Below are positions 53,218 to 63,021 of a stretch of DNA of 64,000 nucleotides, piece by piece. The notes under the pieces were generated by a model. That model ran no database searches and was not told the origin of the DNA. It saw nothing but the letters and a program-made list of their open reading frames with translations. Source of the stretch: Serratia sp. PL17 (GTDB lineage: Bacteria; Pseudomonadota; Gammaproteobacteria; Enterobacterales; Enterobacteriaceae); the NCBI RefSeq assembly GCF_017832355.1, contig NZ_JAFIBY010000001.1, positions 124,001-188,000 of the forward strand. The letters are read 5' to 3'. Position numbers and translations under genes: made by a program. Position 1 is the first letter of the stretch, and every line of letters begins with the position of its first letter.

Positions 53218-55416
53218 ATGGCGCTCTCCCCCGCAGTTAAAGATCAGATTGGCCAGTGGTACAAAGCCCTGCAGCAACAAATACCGGATTTTATTTCCCG
53301 TGCACCGCAACGGCAGATGATCGCTGAAGTCGCGAAAACGTTGGCGGGGGATTATTCGCGCCACCTGGCGATTGAAGCGCCCACCGGTGTAGGCAAAACC
53401 TTGTCCTACCTGATCCCGGGGATCGCCGTGGGTCGCGCAGAAAGCAAACCCTTGGTGGTCAGTACGGCTAACGTGGCGTTGCAGGATCAGATCTACAGTA
53501 AAGATTTACCGCTGCTTAAGAAGATCATTCCCGATCTGAAGTTTACCGGCGCCTTTGGTCGTGGCCGCTATGTTTGTCCGCGTAATTTAGCGGCGCTGAG
53601 CACAGACGTCAGTGAGCAGGGCGATCTGACACTGTTTTTGGATGACGAACTGGCACCTTCGAGCGGTGAAGAGCAAGCGTTATGCCAAAAACTGAGTAAA
53701 GCGCTCAGCCGCCATGAGTGGGACGGGTTGCGCGACCATTATCAACTGTCGATTGATGATCCGCTGTGGATCAAGCTGAGTACCGATAAAGCCAACTGCC
53801 TGGGGCGCAATTGCCACTATATTCGTGAATGCCCGTTTTATATTGCCCGCAAAGAGATTGAAACTGCCGATGTGGTTGTGGCTAACCATGCGCTGGTGAT
53901 GGCGGCGCTGGAAACCGAATCGGTACTGCCGAATCCCAAGGAGCTGCTGCTGGTGCTCGATGAAGGCCACCACCTGCCGGACGTTGCGCGTGATGCGTTG
54001 GAGATTGACGGTGAAATTACCGCGCTGTCGACCAATCTGCAATTGGACATGATCGTGCGCCATGTTGAACAGTGCATGACGCAATATCGGCCAAAGAACC
54101 CGCCGGGCCTGACGAACGACGAACGCTTGAAGAACCACTGTGAAGAGATGCGCGAACTGATCCAGATTTTTGAACATCAGGTCAGCGCCTTTCTGCCGAC
54201 AGATACGGTGATCGCCGAACACCGCTTTGAAATGGGTGAACTGCCGGTAGAGATGGTGGAAACCAGTGCACGGTTATTCAAACTGACGGATGCCTTACGC
54301 GGGGTGGCAGAGTTCATACTCAACGATCTCAGTGAACAGACCGGCAAGCACGATATTGTGCGTCTGCATCGTTCGATTATTCAGATGAGCCGCACCTTGG
54401 GGTATCTGGAGGCCATGAGTAAGCTCTGGCGACTCGCGGCGCTAGACAAGTCTTCTAATGCCCCCATCTCAAAATGGGTGACGCGTGATCTGCGGGATAA
54501 CGTGACGCATCTGTACCTGCACTGCGTGGGCATTCGCGTCAGCGATCAGCTGGAAAAACTGCTGTGGCGCAAGGTGCCGCACGTGGTGATCACCTCGGCA
54601 ACGCTGCGTTCATTGAACAGTTTTGCGCGCCTGCAAGAAATGAGCGGGTTGAGCGAAAAAGCCGGCGATCGTTTCGAAGCGCTGTCTTCACCCTTTAATC
54701 ACGTGGAGCAGGGCAAAATTGTTATCCCGAACATGCGTTTTGAACCGGCGATGGCCAATGAGGCCGAACATCTGGAAGAGATGGCGCGCTTTTTCCGCGC
54801 CGAACAGGCCGGTGGCAAGCACAAAGGCATGTTGATTTTGTTCAGTAGCCACCGGGCAATGCAAACTTTTCTCAGCTATGTCACGGATCTGCGCTTGATG
54901 TTGCTGGTACAGGGCGATCAGCCGCGTTACCGGCTGGTGGAAGAACACCGCAAACGGGTTGAGAAGGGCACTGCCAGTGTGCTGGTTGGCCTGCAGTCGT
55001 TTGCCGAAGGGTTGGATCTGAAGGGCGAACTGCTGACCCAGGTGCATATCCACAAGATTGCTTTCCCGCCGATCGACAGCCCGGTGATCCTGACCGAAGG
55101 CGAGTGGCTAAAATCGCTGAAGCGCTATCCGTTTGAAGTGCAGAGCCTGCCGAGCGCCTCCTTCAACCTGATCCAACAGGTGGGCCGGCTGATCCGCAGC
55201 AATGAGTGCCATGGCGAGATCGTGATTTACGATCGCCGCTTGTTGACCAAAAGCTACGGTTCGCGCTTGTTGGCGTCACTGCCGGTGTTTCCCATTGAAC
55301 AGCGGGAGGTGCCGGACGCTGACAAGGCGCACAAGGCTGCGCTCAAATCCGCCGCAGCGGCGGAGAAAAAAGACAAAAAACGCAAGAGCCCGTACGCCCG
55401 CCGGCGCACGCGCTAA
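53218..55416 (+). CDS. dinG: ATP-dependent DNA helicase DinG
   Basis: A 732-aa XPD-like 5'-3' helicase that resolves R-loops and forked structures. Walker A APTGVGKT (Lys 60), DEGH box (248-251), C-terminal motif VI NLIQQVGRLIRSNE. The four Fe-S ligands Cys 120, 194, 199 and 205 (RYVCPRN; NCLGRNCHYIRECPFY) are all present, at the same positions as in E. coli DinG. The C-terminal 30 residues are Lys/Arg/Ala-rich. I see no good CTGT-N8-ACAG LexA box in the 62-nt upstream gap. ATG 53218. Confidence 0.97.
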   Translation: MALSPAVKDQIGQWYKALQQQIPDFISRAPQRQMIAEVAKTLAGDYSRHLAIEAPTGVGKTLSYLIPGIAVGRAESKPLVVSTANVALQDQIYSKDLPLLKKIIPDLKFTGAFGRGRYVCPRNLAALSTDVSEQGDLTLFLDDELAPSSGEEQALCQKLSKALSRHEWDGLRDHYQLSIDDPLWIKLSTDKANCLGRNCHYIRECPFYIARKEIETADVVVANHALVMAALETESVLPNPKELLLVLDEGHHLPDVARDALEIDGEITALSTNLQLDMIVRHVEQCMTQYRPKNPPGLTNDERLKNHCEEMRELIQIFEHQVSAFLPTDTVIAEHRFEMGELPVEMVETSARLFKLTDALRGVAEFILNDLSEQTGKHDIVRLHRSIIQMSRTLGYLEAMSKLWRLAALDKSSNAPISKWVTRDLRDNVTHLYLHCVGIRVSDQLEKLLWRKVPHVVITSATLRSLNSFARLQEMSGLSEKAGDRFEALSSPFNHVEQGKIVIPNMRFEPAMANEAEHLEEMARFFRAEQAGGKHKGMLILFSSHRAMQTFLSYVTDLRLMLLVQGDQPRYRLVEEHRKRVEKGTASVLVGLQSFAEGLDLKGELLTQVHIHKIAFPPIDSPVILTEGEWLKSLKRYPFEVQSLPSASFNLIQQVGRLIRSNECHGEIVIYDRRLLTKSYGSRLLASLPVFPIEQREVPDADKAHKAALKSAAAAEKKDKKRKSPYARRRTR

Positions 55417-55851
55417 TCAAAGCAGGGGCGGCAGACGACGCTTCACCGGCGTGGTTTTGACGATGGCGGTGTTGCTCTGTGCCCGCTCGGCCAGTTGATC
55501 GAGGATCTGGTCGAGCTGCTCCATCGAATGTGCCACCAGTCGCACGATAAAGCAGTCCTCGCCCGTCACCTTGTCACACTCAATCACCTCCGGGATATCC
55601 TGAATCATCTGCTCGACCTTCTTCAGCATGCCCGGCAGCGGCTTGATGCGTACCAGTGACTGAAAAGCGTAACCCAACGCCTGCAAATTGACGTTCAGCG
55701 TATAGCCCTGGATGACGGCGTTCTCTTCCAACCGTCGCAGACGCTCCGAAGTGCTGGGCGACGAAAGCCCAACGCTGGCGCTGAGGGTTTTGAGTGAGAC
55801 TCTTGCATCCTCAGCAAGCAGCGTCAGGATCTGGCGATCAATATCATCCAT
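55417..55851 (-). CDS. Lrp/AsnC-family transcriptional regulator
   Basis: A 144-aa regulator: HTH at 1-60 (MDDIDRQILTLLAEDARVSL, SASVGLSSPSTSERLRRLEE) and a RAM ligand domain (VRIKPLPGMLKKVEQMIQDI, CDKVTGEDCFIVRLVAHSME). It is convergent with dinG (stop codons adjacent, no spacer) and divergent from an EamA exporter. Amino-acid-responsive control of that exporter is likely. Confidence 0.92.
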   Translation of the reverse strand: MDDIDRQILTLLAEDARVSLKTLSASVGLSSPSTSERLRRLEENAVIQGYTLNVNLQALGYAFQSLVRIKPLPGMLKKVEQMIQDIPEVIECDKVTGEDCFIVRLVAHSMEQLDQILDQLAERAQSNTAIVKTTPVKRRLPPLL

Positions 55852-55888
55852 ATAGCCTCCATTAGGTTATTTCTATTTTATGCCTTCA

Positions 55889-55923
55889 ATAAAAAGGCAG
55901 TTAAGCATGTTGGCCTTTTTTAT
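55889..55923. promoter_or_regulatory. Inverted repeat between lrp-like gene and EamA exporter
   Basis: ATAAAAAGGC (55889-55898) and GCCTTTTTTAT (55913-55923) form a near-perfect inverted repeat with a 14-nt spacer in the divergent promoter region; a further TGCCTT lies at 55881. A site for the adjacent Lrp-type protein is plausible. Confidence 0.5.
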
Positions 55924-55986
55924 GCCATGGAAAGCTGCAGGGTAAAGTCGCAAGCTAAGTCTATTGGCTGATTAGAGGAAACAACG

Positions 55987-56901
55987 ATGAATGCAGAGAT
56001 AAAACGCGGCTCGCTGGAGATGATTGCCGCAATGCTGATTTCCGGCACCATTGGCTGGTTTGTGCTGATGTCGGGTCAACCGGTGATTAATGTGGTGTTC
56101 TGGCGCTGTGCCGTGGGGGCACTGGTACTGCTGGCCATCTGTGCGGCACTCGGCCAGTTGCGGCGTGATGTCCTGACGCGGGCCACGCTGCTGTTGGCGA
56201 TTGCCGGCGGTGTCGCGTTGGTGGTCAACTGGTTATTGCTGTTTGCCGCTTATTCCTATGCATCCATCTCCATCGCTACCGCGGTGTATAACACCCAGCC
56301 TTTTATGTTGGTGGCCCTGGGAGCACTGTTCCTCGGAGAGAAACTGACTGCCCGCAAGCTGTTGTGGTTGGTGTTGGCGTTTGTCGGCATGATGCTGGTG
56401 GTGCTGGCGCAGCCTAAGCAGGCGGGCGGTCAGAATAACTACCTGCTGGGAATTCTGCTGTCGTTGGGGGCGGCCTTTTTTTATGCGCTGATGGCGCTGG
56501 CCGCCAAGCGGCTGAAGGGCACGCCGCCGTACCTGATCGCGCTGATCCAGGTTACGGTCGGCGTGGTGATGTTGTTGCCGTGGGTTGATTTCCACGCGCC
56601 AGCCAATGTTGGGCAGTGGGGAATGCTGGCGACACTCGGTGTATTACACACCGGGCTGATGTACGTGCTGCTGTATGGCGCGATCCAAAAGCTGCCAACC
56701 AACCTGATCGGTTCGCTGTCATTTATTTATCCGATTGCTGCCATGCTGGTCGATCGGTTGGCGTTTGGTCATCGGTTGGTCGCCCTCCAATTTGCCGGTG
56801 CTGCGATCATCTTGCTGGCGGCCGCTGGCATGAACCTGTTAGGCGAACGTCGTATCCGCTCAACGGCGATGCCAGACAGCAAGCAGGCCTCCGAACAATG
56901 A
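55987..56901 (+). CDS. EamA-family (DMT) transporter
   Basis: A 304-aa ten-helix exporter: LISGTIGWFVLMSGQPVINV, VFWRCAVGALVLLAICAALG, AYSYASISIATAVYNTQPFM, then the second EamA half (LGILLSLGAAFFYALMALAA). Divergent from the Lrp-type regulator, which suggests amino-acid export. The last 42 nt overlap the convergent MFS gene. Confidence 0.9.
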   Translation: MNAEIKRGSLEMIAAMLISGTIGWFVLMSGQPVINVVFWRCAVGALVLLAICAALGQLRRDVLTRATLLLAIAGGVALVVNWLLLFAAYSYASISIATAVYNTQPFMLVALGALFLGEKLTARKLLWLVLAFVGMMLVVLAQPKQAGGQNNYLLGILLSLGAAFFYALMALAAKRLKGTPPYLIALIQVTVGVVMLLPWVDFHAPANVGQWGMLATLGVLHTGLMYVLLYGAIQKLPTNLIGSLSFIYPIAAMLVDRLAFGHRLVALQFAGAAIILLAAAGMNLLGERRIRSTAMPDSKQASEQ

Positions 56902-58212
56902 GAGCAGCAACAGCAGCAGCATCACGGCCTGGTAGCCGTAGGTCGGATAAATCAATGCTGCCAGGGCTAACCCAACCGCGCCGCCAAGATTGTGCAGCGT
57001 CCAGGTAATCCCCAATGCGCTGCCGCTTTGCACCTCGCTGACGGTGCTCAGCGTTGCCAACACCAAGGGGCCGAGGATGCATCCCCATCCCAGGCCCATG
57101 AGGGCAAAGGCGCCAAGTAATAAGGGGAGCGGGCTGCCGGCGTTAAACTGGCTTTGCAGTGCGGCAGAAGCGGCCAACGCGGCAAAACCAAGGACCAGCG
57201 CCGGCTGCGGGCCGGACTTATCCACCCACCTGCCGACCCAGGGCGAAATCAATGCCATTACGGCGGTGGTCGGCAACAGCAGCAGCCCCAGCATCACGCC
57301 CTCATAATGGCGGGTGTTTTCCAGATAAATGGGCATCAGGAAGAAGGCGGCACAGTAAAAGAAGGCTAACAGCGCGCTTAACAGACAGACACGCAATAAC
57401 GCCGGACGCCGCAACAGCGCTAAGGGTACCAAGGGAGAGTGCGCTCTACGCTCGACCGGCACCAGCAGGATCAGTGTGGCCACCGCCACTGACGCCGTGA
57501 GCCACGTTTTCAGGCTCAGCCACCCCCAATGGCCACCTTGGCTAATGGCCAACAGCAATCCGGCAACGCCAATCACCAGCAATATCAGACCGGTAATATC
57601 CAACGTTGCACCTTGCTGTGCGCGGGATTCCTGCACGGTGCCCAGGCAGAAGGCAAAACTCAGCGCGATCAGCGGTACGTTCAACAAAAATACCCAGCGC
57701 CAGCCAAGCGTGCCGACCAGCAAGCCTCCGGCGACCGGACCGATGGCCAACCCCAGACCGTTAACGGCCAATAAAATGCCAATTGCGCGACCGCGCTGCT
57801 GGGAGGGCCAGGCATCGGCGACAATGGCGGTGGTGGCGGTATACAACACTGCGCAAGCTGCGCCCTGCACAAAGCGCCAAACATTGAGCAGCTCAATACT
57901 GCCCGCCAGCCCCGCCCCCAGTGACGCGCCGGCGAACACCAACATCCCGCAATACAATACCCGGCGGCGGCCGTACAGGTCTGCCAGTCGCCCGGCGCTG
58001 ACCATAAAGGCGCACAATGCCATGACGAACAGCGTCATGACCCATTGCACCTGACTCAAGGGCGCGGCCAATTCGCGCTGAACGGCGGGAATGGTGGTAT
58101 TGACGATAGTGAAATCGATGCAGCCCAAAAAGCTGGCGATACTGATGCCAATCAGCAGCCGCCACAGGCGCGGGGTACTGACGTCGGTCAGAATTTCGCT
58201 GCGTTCACTCAT
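56860..58212 (-). CDS. MFS exporter, DHA2-like
   Basis: A 450-aa transporter with about 14 hydrophobic segments. FTIVNTTIPAVQRELAAPLS, SAGRLADLYGRRRVLYCGML (motif A), AIGPVAGGLLVGTLGWRWVF (motif C). It probably exports drugs or metabolites. Divergent from a LysR gene 113 nt away. The C-terminus overlaps the EamA gene tail by 42 nt, an unusually long convergent overlap. Confidence 0.9.
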   Translation of the reverse strand: MSERSEILTDVSTPRLWRLLIGISIASFLGCIDFTIVNTTIPAVQRELAAPLSQVQWVMTLFVMALCAFMVSAGRLADLYGRRRVLYCGMLVFAGASLGAGLAGSIELLNVWRFVQGAACAVLYTATTAIVADAWPSQQRGRAIGILLAVNGLGLAIGPVAGGLLVGTLGWRWVFLLNVPLIALSFAFCLGTVQESRAQQGATLDITGLILLVIGVAGLLLAISQGGHWGWLSLKTWLTASVAVATLILLVPVERRAHSPLVPLALLRRPALLRVCLLSALLAFFYCAAFFLMPIYLENTRHYEGVMLGLLLLPTTAVMALISPWVGRWVDKSGPQPALVLGFAALAASAALQSQFNAGSPLPLLLGAFALMGLGWGCILGPLVLATLSTVSEVQSGSALGITWTLHNLGGAVGLALAALIYPTYGYQAVMLLLLLLSLFGGLLAVWHRR

Positions 58213-58325
58213 CGGGTATGTCCTCGGTTAAAAAGCCTGCCTTCAGTGTACTCAGTGCTTGTTATAGCCAGTGGCGGTGTTTCATCGTTTAATAGGCGAA
58301 TTAATATCGTCAATAAGAGGCCAGC

Positions 58326-59240
58326 ATGATTTCCAGTGAACGGCTCCATGCGATCCGCGCTTTTGTGCAGGCGGTGCAGGCGGGGGGATTTAGTCGCGCA
58401 GCAGAGCAGTTGGGGCTCTCCCGTTCAACCGTGGGGAAAGCCGTGGCGCGACTGGAACAGCGGTTACAGGTGCGGCTATTTCAACGCACCACCCGCAGTC
58501 TGTCTTTGACTGACGAAGGGCAACTGTTTTATGACGATTGCCTGAAAGCATTGGCAGCGCTGGAAGCGGCGGAAAACCAGCTCGCGGCCCGTGCCCATAC
58601 GCCAGAAGGGCGATTGCGGGTATCGCTACCGGTATTGTTTGGCCAAAAGTGGGTGATACCGCCGCTATTGTCGCTGGCGGATCGTTACCCTCTGTTGCAG
58701 ATCGACGCGTTGTTTTCCAACCGTAGGGTTGATCTGGCGGAAGAGGGGATCGATCTGGCGGTGCGTATCGGTTCGCCAGGCGATGCGGCGGCGATCACCG
58801 CACGCCAATTGGGTGAACAACAGCAAATACTCTGTGCCGCCCCGGCCTATCTGGCGCGGCAAGGCGAGCCAGATCGGGTCGCTGAGTTATCGCGGTATCA
58901 GGCGGTGGGCCTGCTACGCGATGGCCATAGCCCGCCCTGGCAGTTAATGGATGAACAAGGAAAAGTACAGCGCGTGACCCTGCCGACCCGTTTGCGGCTG
59001 AGCAATATGGAGGCGGCACTCAGCGCAGTTTGCGCAGGACAGGGGATTGCCATGTTGCCGCATTGGCTGGCGCACGACGCACTCGCTGCGGGGACATTGC
59101 AAGAGATTTTGCCAGGCAGTTGTGGCGCGGGGCTGGCGATTAACGTGGTGTGGCTGAAAGGCACCACCATGCCGCTACGGGTGCGGGTGGCCATTGAGGC
59201 GCTGCTGTCGGCCTTCACGCCCAAAGCACCTTGGCAGTGA
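58326..59240 (+). CDS. LysR-family transcriptional regulator
   Basis: A 304-aa regulator of the CrgA/DsdC-like kind: HTH AIRAFVQAVQAGGFSRAAEQ and RSTVGKAVARLEQRLQVRLF; effector domain with GRLRVSLPVLFGQKWVIPPL and VDLAEEGIDLAVRIG. Divergent from the MFS exporter, its likely target. The 56 nt to the next gene hold no clear terminator. Confidence 0.92.
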   Translation: MISSERLHAIRAFVQAVQAGGFSRAAEQLGLSRSTVGKAVARLEQRLQVRLFQRTTRSLSLTDEGQLFYDDCLKALAALEAAENQLAARAHTPEGRLRVSLPVLFGQKWVIPPLLSLADRYPLLQIDALFSNRRVDLAEEGIDLAVRIGSPGDAAAITARQLGEQQQILCAAPAYLARQGEPDRVAELSRYQAVGLLRDGHSPPWQLMDEQGKVQRVTLPTRLRLSNMEAALSAVCAGQGIAMLPHWLAHDALAAGTLQEILPGSCGAGLAINVVWLKGTTMPLRVRVAIEALLSAFTPKAPWQ

Positions 59241-59296
59241 TTTAGCGCTGGCATATGATAACGCCTGCTTCCCACCATGCTGCGTACGGGTGACTT

Positions 59297-59926
59297 ATGA
59301 TTGACGCTTCCACCATTTTGCTGTTTTCCGGCGCCTGTCTGGCGCTCGCGGTCACCCCAGGGCCAGATATGTTGCTGATTGCTTCACGCAGCGTTAGCCA
59401 GGGGCGTCGAGCCGGTTTCGCCTCTCTGGCGGGCATCCAACTGGGCACCTACTGCCATGCTCTGGCGGCGGCCCTGGGCTTATCACAACTGTTTGTCGCG
59501 GTACCCTTGGCCTACGATACGGTGCGGCTACTGGGGGCGGCGTATTTACTGTATTTAGCATGGAAAACGTTACGTTCTGGCAGCCATTTGCAGGCATCTG
59601 CCGGATTAACGGCAGTGCCAACCGTCCGAATTTTCCGGCAAGGGTTGTTCACCAATATCCTCAATCCCAAAATGGCGCTGTTCGTTTTGGCACTGTTCCC
59701 GCAGTTTATCGATCCGCATGCCGGTTCACTGGTGGCGCAAATGTTGCTGCTCGCGACAGTGCTAAATCTGGTGGGTTTGGTGATTAACGGCGGGCTTATC
59801 ATGGCTGTCAGCAGCATGAAAAGCCGCTTTGTCGGCCGCCAGTTCAGTGCCCGTTGGCCGAACTACCTGCTGAGCAGCGTGTTCGCCGGGTTGGCCTGCA
59901 AGTTGATTTTTGACAGCCGTAAATAG
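59297..59926 (+). CDS. LysE-family amino-acid exporter
   Basis: A 209-aa protein with six hydrophobic segments and the RhtB/LysE signature ALAVTPGPDMLLIASRSVSQ, RRAGFASLAGIQLGTYCHAL, RQGLFTNILNPKMALFVLAL. It exports amino acids or similar; the substrate is unknown. It ends 2 nt before the convergent XRE regulator stop. Confidence 0.92.
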   Translation: MIDASTILLFSGACLALAVTPGPDMLLIASRSVSQGRRAGFASLAGIQLGTYCHALAAALGLSQLFVAVPLAYDTVRLLGAAYLLYLAWKTLRSGSHLQASAGLTAVPTVRIFRQGLFTNILNPKMALFVLALFPQFIDPHAGSLVAQMLLLATVLNLVGLVINGGLIMAVSSMKSRFVGRQFSARWPNYLLSSVFAGLACKLIFDSRK

Positions 59927-59928
59927 CC

Positions 59929-60765
59929 TTACGCCTGTAATAACGCCTCAAACGCCGCGCTGGTCGGGCATTGCGCCAGCGCGCTGTACATCACCAACCG
60001 CAAATGATTTTCCTCATCGACAATGAACGACGCATGTTCAAACGTCACCTGACCGGCTCCGGGCACATTGAACGTGCGCTCTCCCTGACAACGGCCGTGA
60101 ATGTCATGCTGTTGCCACAGCTGGCGAAACTGTGGTGAGACCTGTTCCAGTGCCTGTACTCGTTGCTGCATGGTGGCATCTTCCGGGGCGCGGGCGTAGT
60201 CACGACGGAAGCTGGCAAGGATTTGCGGCGCTTGCGCCTGCCATTCCACCAGACGCTGGTTGAGGTGGGGATCGGCGAACAGCATCCATAACATGTTGCG
60301 CTGTTCTGCCGGGCGGTCGCCAATGGCGAACAGCCGTTCCGCAGCAGGGTTCCAGGCGATGATGTCCCAACTCAGGTTCATGACGTAAGCCGGACGAAGG
60401 TACAGATCGTCCAGCAGACGACGCACCAGCGGCGAGACCTGGCACCATTGATGGCCAACCGGCACGGGGGGACGTTGATGTGCCAGCAAAAACAGATGGT
60501 AACGGGCGGTTGCATCCAGCTTCAGCACACGTGCCAGGTTCTCCAAAAAATCCACCGAGACGTTGATTTCCCGCCCTTGTTCCAGCCAGGTGTACCAGGT
60601 GAGGCCGACCCCTGCCAGCGCGGCGACTTCTTCACGCCGCAGTCCGGGCGTACGGCGTCGGGTGCCGCTTGGCAGACCGACAGCCTGCGGTGACAATTTT
60701 TCGCGCTTTTGACGCAGAAAATCCGCCAGATCCTGACGGGTTCGGTTGAGGGTACGCGGTGGCAT
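59929..60765 (-). CDS. XRE regulator with MmyB-like ligand domain
   Basis: A 278-aa regulator: HTH (about 15-80; RRTPGLRREEVAALAGVGLT, WYTWLEQGREINVSVDFLEN) and a PAS-like MmyB domain (RPAYVMNLSWDIIAWNPAAE, NMLWMLFADPHLNQRLVEWQ), which in MmyB binds fatty acids. Divergent from an MFS exporter, its likely target; in other bacteria such proteins commonly repress a neighbouring dehydrogenase or exporter. ATG 60765 is chosen over a longer reading to 60834 that enters the promoter. Confidence 0.92.
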   Translation of the reverse strand: MPPRTLNRTRQDLADFLRQKREKLSPQAVGLPSGTRRRTPGLRREEVAALAGVGLTWYTWLEQGREINVSVDFLENLARVLKLDATARYHLFLLAHQRPPVPVGHQWCQVSPLVRRLLDDLYLRPAYVMNLSWDIIAWNPAAERLFAIGDRPAEQRNMLWMLFADPHLNQRLVEWQAQAPQILASFRRDYARAPEDATMQQRVQALEQVSPQFRQLWQQHDIHGRCQGERTFNVPGAGQVTFEHASFIVDEENHLRLVMYSALAQCPTSAAFEALLQA

Positions 60766-60797
60766 AGTGACTGTCCTGTTGCTCTCAGTAATAGTAT

Positions 60798-60819
60798 AAC
60801 TGGCTATATAGTAACAGTT
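60798..60819. promoter_or_regulatory. Inverted repeat between XRE regulator and MFS exporter
   Basis: AACTG (60798-60802) and CAGTT (60815-60819) flank an AT-rich core GCTATATAGTAA. The core can serve as -10 (TATAGT on plus; TATACT just beside on minus). A shared operator for the divergent pair is suggested. Confidence 0.4.
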
Positions 60820-60865
60820 TAGGACATGTTCCATACTGCTGCCATCTCAATATTTGGAGGCATTT

Positions 60866-62287
60866 ATGGAACAGTCATTAGCGGAGGGTGATCGTCGCCT
60901 GGTGGGGTTGCCCGTGTTGCTGTTGGGGGGCTTTGTCACCGTATTCGACCTGTTCGTAGTGAACGTGGCTGCGCCCGTCATTCAGCAGCAGTTCGCCGCT
61001 GATTTTGCCGGTGTCGGGCTGATTATTGCCGGCTATGAGCTGGCATTTGGCGTGTTATTGATTGCAGGCGGGCGTTTGGGGGATCGTTTCGGGCGACGCC
61101 GGATGTTCAGTCTGGGCATGCTGGGGTTTACGCTGGCGTCGGCACTGTGTGGCTTGGCGACGTCTCTGGCCATGTTGATCGCAGCGCGTTTTTTGCAAGG
61201 GGCGATGGCGGCACTGTTGTTTCCGCAGATCTATGCGCTGCTGCGTGTGCTGTACGGCCCACATCAACGGCGGCGCGCTTTTGCCTGGTTAGGAATGACG
61301 CTGGGGCTGGCGGCCATTTTGGGGCAGATCTTCGGTGGATTTATCATTGAAGCCAATATTTTCGGTAGCGGCTGGCGCATGATCTTTCTGATTAATTTGC
61401 CGATCGGTGCATTGGCGATCTTGGCGGCGCGGCGTCTCCCGGAATCACGTCTCGAACAGGCTCAGCGGTTGGATGGCATGGGATTACTGCTGGCCGCGAC
61501 AGGGTTGTTATTGCTGTTAGTTCCGCTGTTGGAGGGACCATCGCGTGGTTGGCCCTGGTGGATATTGCCGGTATTGGCACTGGGTTTGGGGGTGCTATGG
61601 ACCTTTATACGCTGGGAACGTCGACTGTCGATGCGTTCCGCCGATGCGGTACTGGATCCGGCGCTGCTTCGCCAGGGGAGTTTTACCCCGGGTGTGGTGG
61701 TGGTGCTGGCGATTTACTCTACGGCTTCCTCCTTCTTTTTGTGTTTTGCCCTGTTGTTGCAATCGGGAATGGGCCTGACGCCGTTTCAGGCGGGAAGCCT
61801 GTTTGCACCCGCCAGCGTGGCATTTATGCTGGCCTCATTCCTCGCACCGACGTTTGTGCAGCGCTGGGGGAATGGTGTTCTGGCGTTTGGCGTGGTGATC
61901 TATGCAACCGGAATGGCGCTGTTGGTGGTGCAAGTGGTGTGGGGAGCGGCGTTGGCGCAACCATTGTGGCTCCTGCCGGGGCTGCTGATCCTGGGTTTTG
62001 GTCAGGCGATGAGTATGACGCCATTACTTAATCTGGTTCTGGGGCTGGCCAAAGAAGAGCAGGCCGGCATGGCTGCGGGGGTGATTTCCACCGTGCAGCA
62101 GGTTGGTGGTGCAATGGGGATTGCCGCCAGCGGCGCGTTTTTTGTCCCCTTGTTGGTGGGTGACGCTGGTGCAGAACGCTATGGGCAGGCGTTTGCCGGA
62201 GCGATGATCTACAACCTGTTGGCCATGCTTGTCGCCTTTGTGCTGTTAAGGTGGATCATTCAACAACAGCGCAAAGTGGCTCTTTAA
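60866..62287 (+). CDS. MFS exporter, DHA2-like
   Basis: A 473-aa transporter with about 14 hydrophobic segments: TVFDLFVVNVAAPVIQQQFA, GGRLGDRFGRRRMFSLGMLG (motif A), LGQIFGGFIIEANIFGSGWR (motif C-like). ATG 60866 with GGAGG upstream. The divergent MmyB-type regulator probably controls it. Probable drug or acid export. Confidence 0.9.
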   Translation: MEQSLAEGDRRLVGLPVLLLGGFVTVFDLFVVNVAAPVIQQQFAADFAGVGLIIAGYELAFGVLLIAGGRLGDRFGRRRMFSLGMLGFTLASALCGLATSLAMLIAARFLQGAMAALLFPQIYALLRVLYGPHQRRRAFAWLGMTLGLAAILGQIFGGFIIEANIFGSGWRMIFLINLPIGALAILAARRLPESRLEQAQRLDGMGLLLAATGLLLLLVPLLEGPSRGWPWWILPVLALGLGVLWTFIRWERRLSMRSADAVLDPALLRQGSFTPGVVVVLAIYSTASSFFLCFALLLQSGMGLTPFQAGSLFAPASVAFMLASFLAPTFVQRWGNGVLAFGVVIYATGMALLVVQVVWGAALAQPLWLLPGLLILGFGQAMSMTPLLNLVLGLAKEEQAGMAAGVISTVQQVGGAMGIAASGAFFVPLLVGDAGAERYGQAFAGAMIYNLLAMLVAFVLLRWIIQQQRKVAL

Positions 62288-62350
62288 TCAACGGTCGTCG
62301 GGTGCTATTGCTATCTCATCATTCCATTGCGCTGAAGGAAGCCTGACACC

Positions 62351-62983
62351 ATGTATCAACCCGCCTCATTCCGTGACGACTGTCTGGAGAGCCACATTGC
62401 GCTGGTGCGTGCCAACCCGCTGGGGATGCTCATTAGCCATGGAGACCAGGGCCTGGTGGTGGACCCGTTGCCGTTCTTGATTGATGCGGATGAACAGGGC
62501 CACGTGCATCTGCGGGCGCACCTGTCCCGCGCCAACCCTCACTGGCCATTGTTGCAGGCCGTGCAGGAATGTCTGGTGGTATTTCAGGGGCTACAGGGCT
62601 ATATCTCGCCGGGTTGGTATGAAACCAAACGGCAAACCGGTAAAGCCGTGCCGACCTGGAATTACAGCGTGGTGCAACTGCGAGGTGTGCCGCGAGTGAC
62701 AGAGGACGCAGGCTGGCTGCGGCAACAGTTGGACGGATTAACGGCGCTGCAAGAGGGCCGTCAACCTGAGCCCTGGCATAGGGAAGATGCGCCTGCCAAT
62801 TATATTGCTGCGCAGATGAAGGGCATTGTCGGTATTGAAATCACAGTGACCCACCGGGAAGGTAAATGGAAGATGAGCCAGAACCGCAGCGCCGAAGACG
62901 TTGACGGGGTTGTCGCTGCATTGCGTGCCGGTGACGTTGCCCAACAGCAACTGGCGGATGAGGTTGAGCGGCGGCGTGGATAA
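62351..62983 (+). CDS. FMN-binding PaiB-family protein
   Basis: A 210-aa protein of the PaiB/FMN-binding split-barrel family: YQPASFRDDCLESHIALVRA, LHFLIDADEQGH-like DPLPFLIDADEQGHVHLRAH, ISPGWYETKRQTGKAVPTWN, KGIVGIEITVTHREGKWKMS. In Bacillus, PaiB affects sporulation and protease genes; in Gram-negatives the role is not clear and it may be an oxidoreductase. It follows the MFS gene by 63 nt, same strand. Confidence 0.9.
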   Translation: MYQPASFRDDCLESHIALVRANPLGMLISHGDQGLVVDPLPFLIDADEQGHVHLRAHLSRANPHWPLLQAVQECLVVFQGLQGYISPGWYETKRQTGKAVPTWNYSVVQLRGVPRVTEDAGWLRQQLDGLTALQEGRQPEPWHREDAPANYIAAQMKGIVGIEITVTHREGKWKMSQNRSAEDVDGVVAALRAGDVAQQQLADEVERRRG

Positions 62984-63021
62984 GGTATGCTAATCCCAGA
63001 CTGAATTAGGGGATGCAGGCG

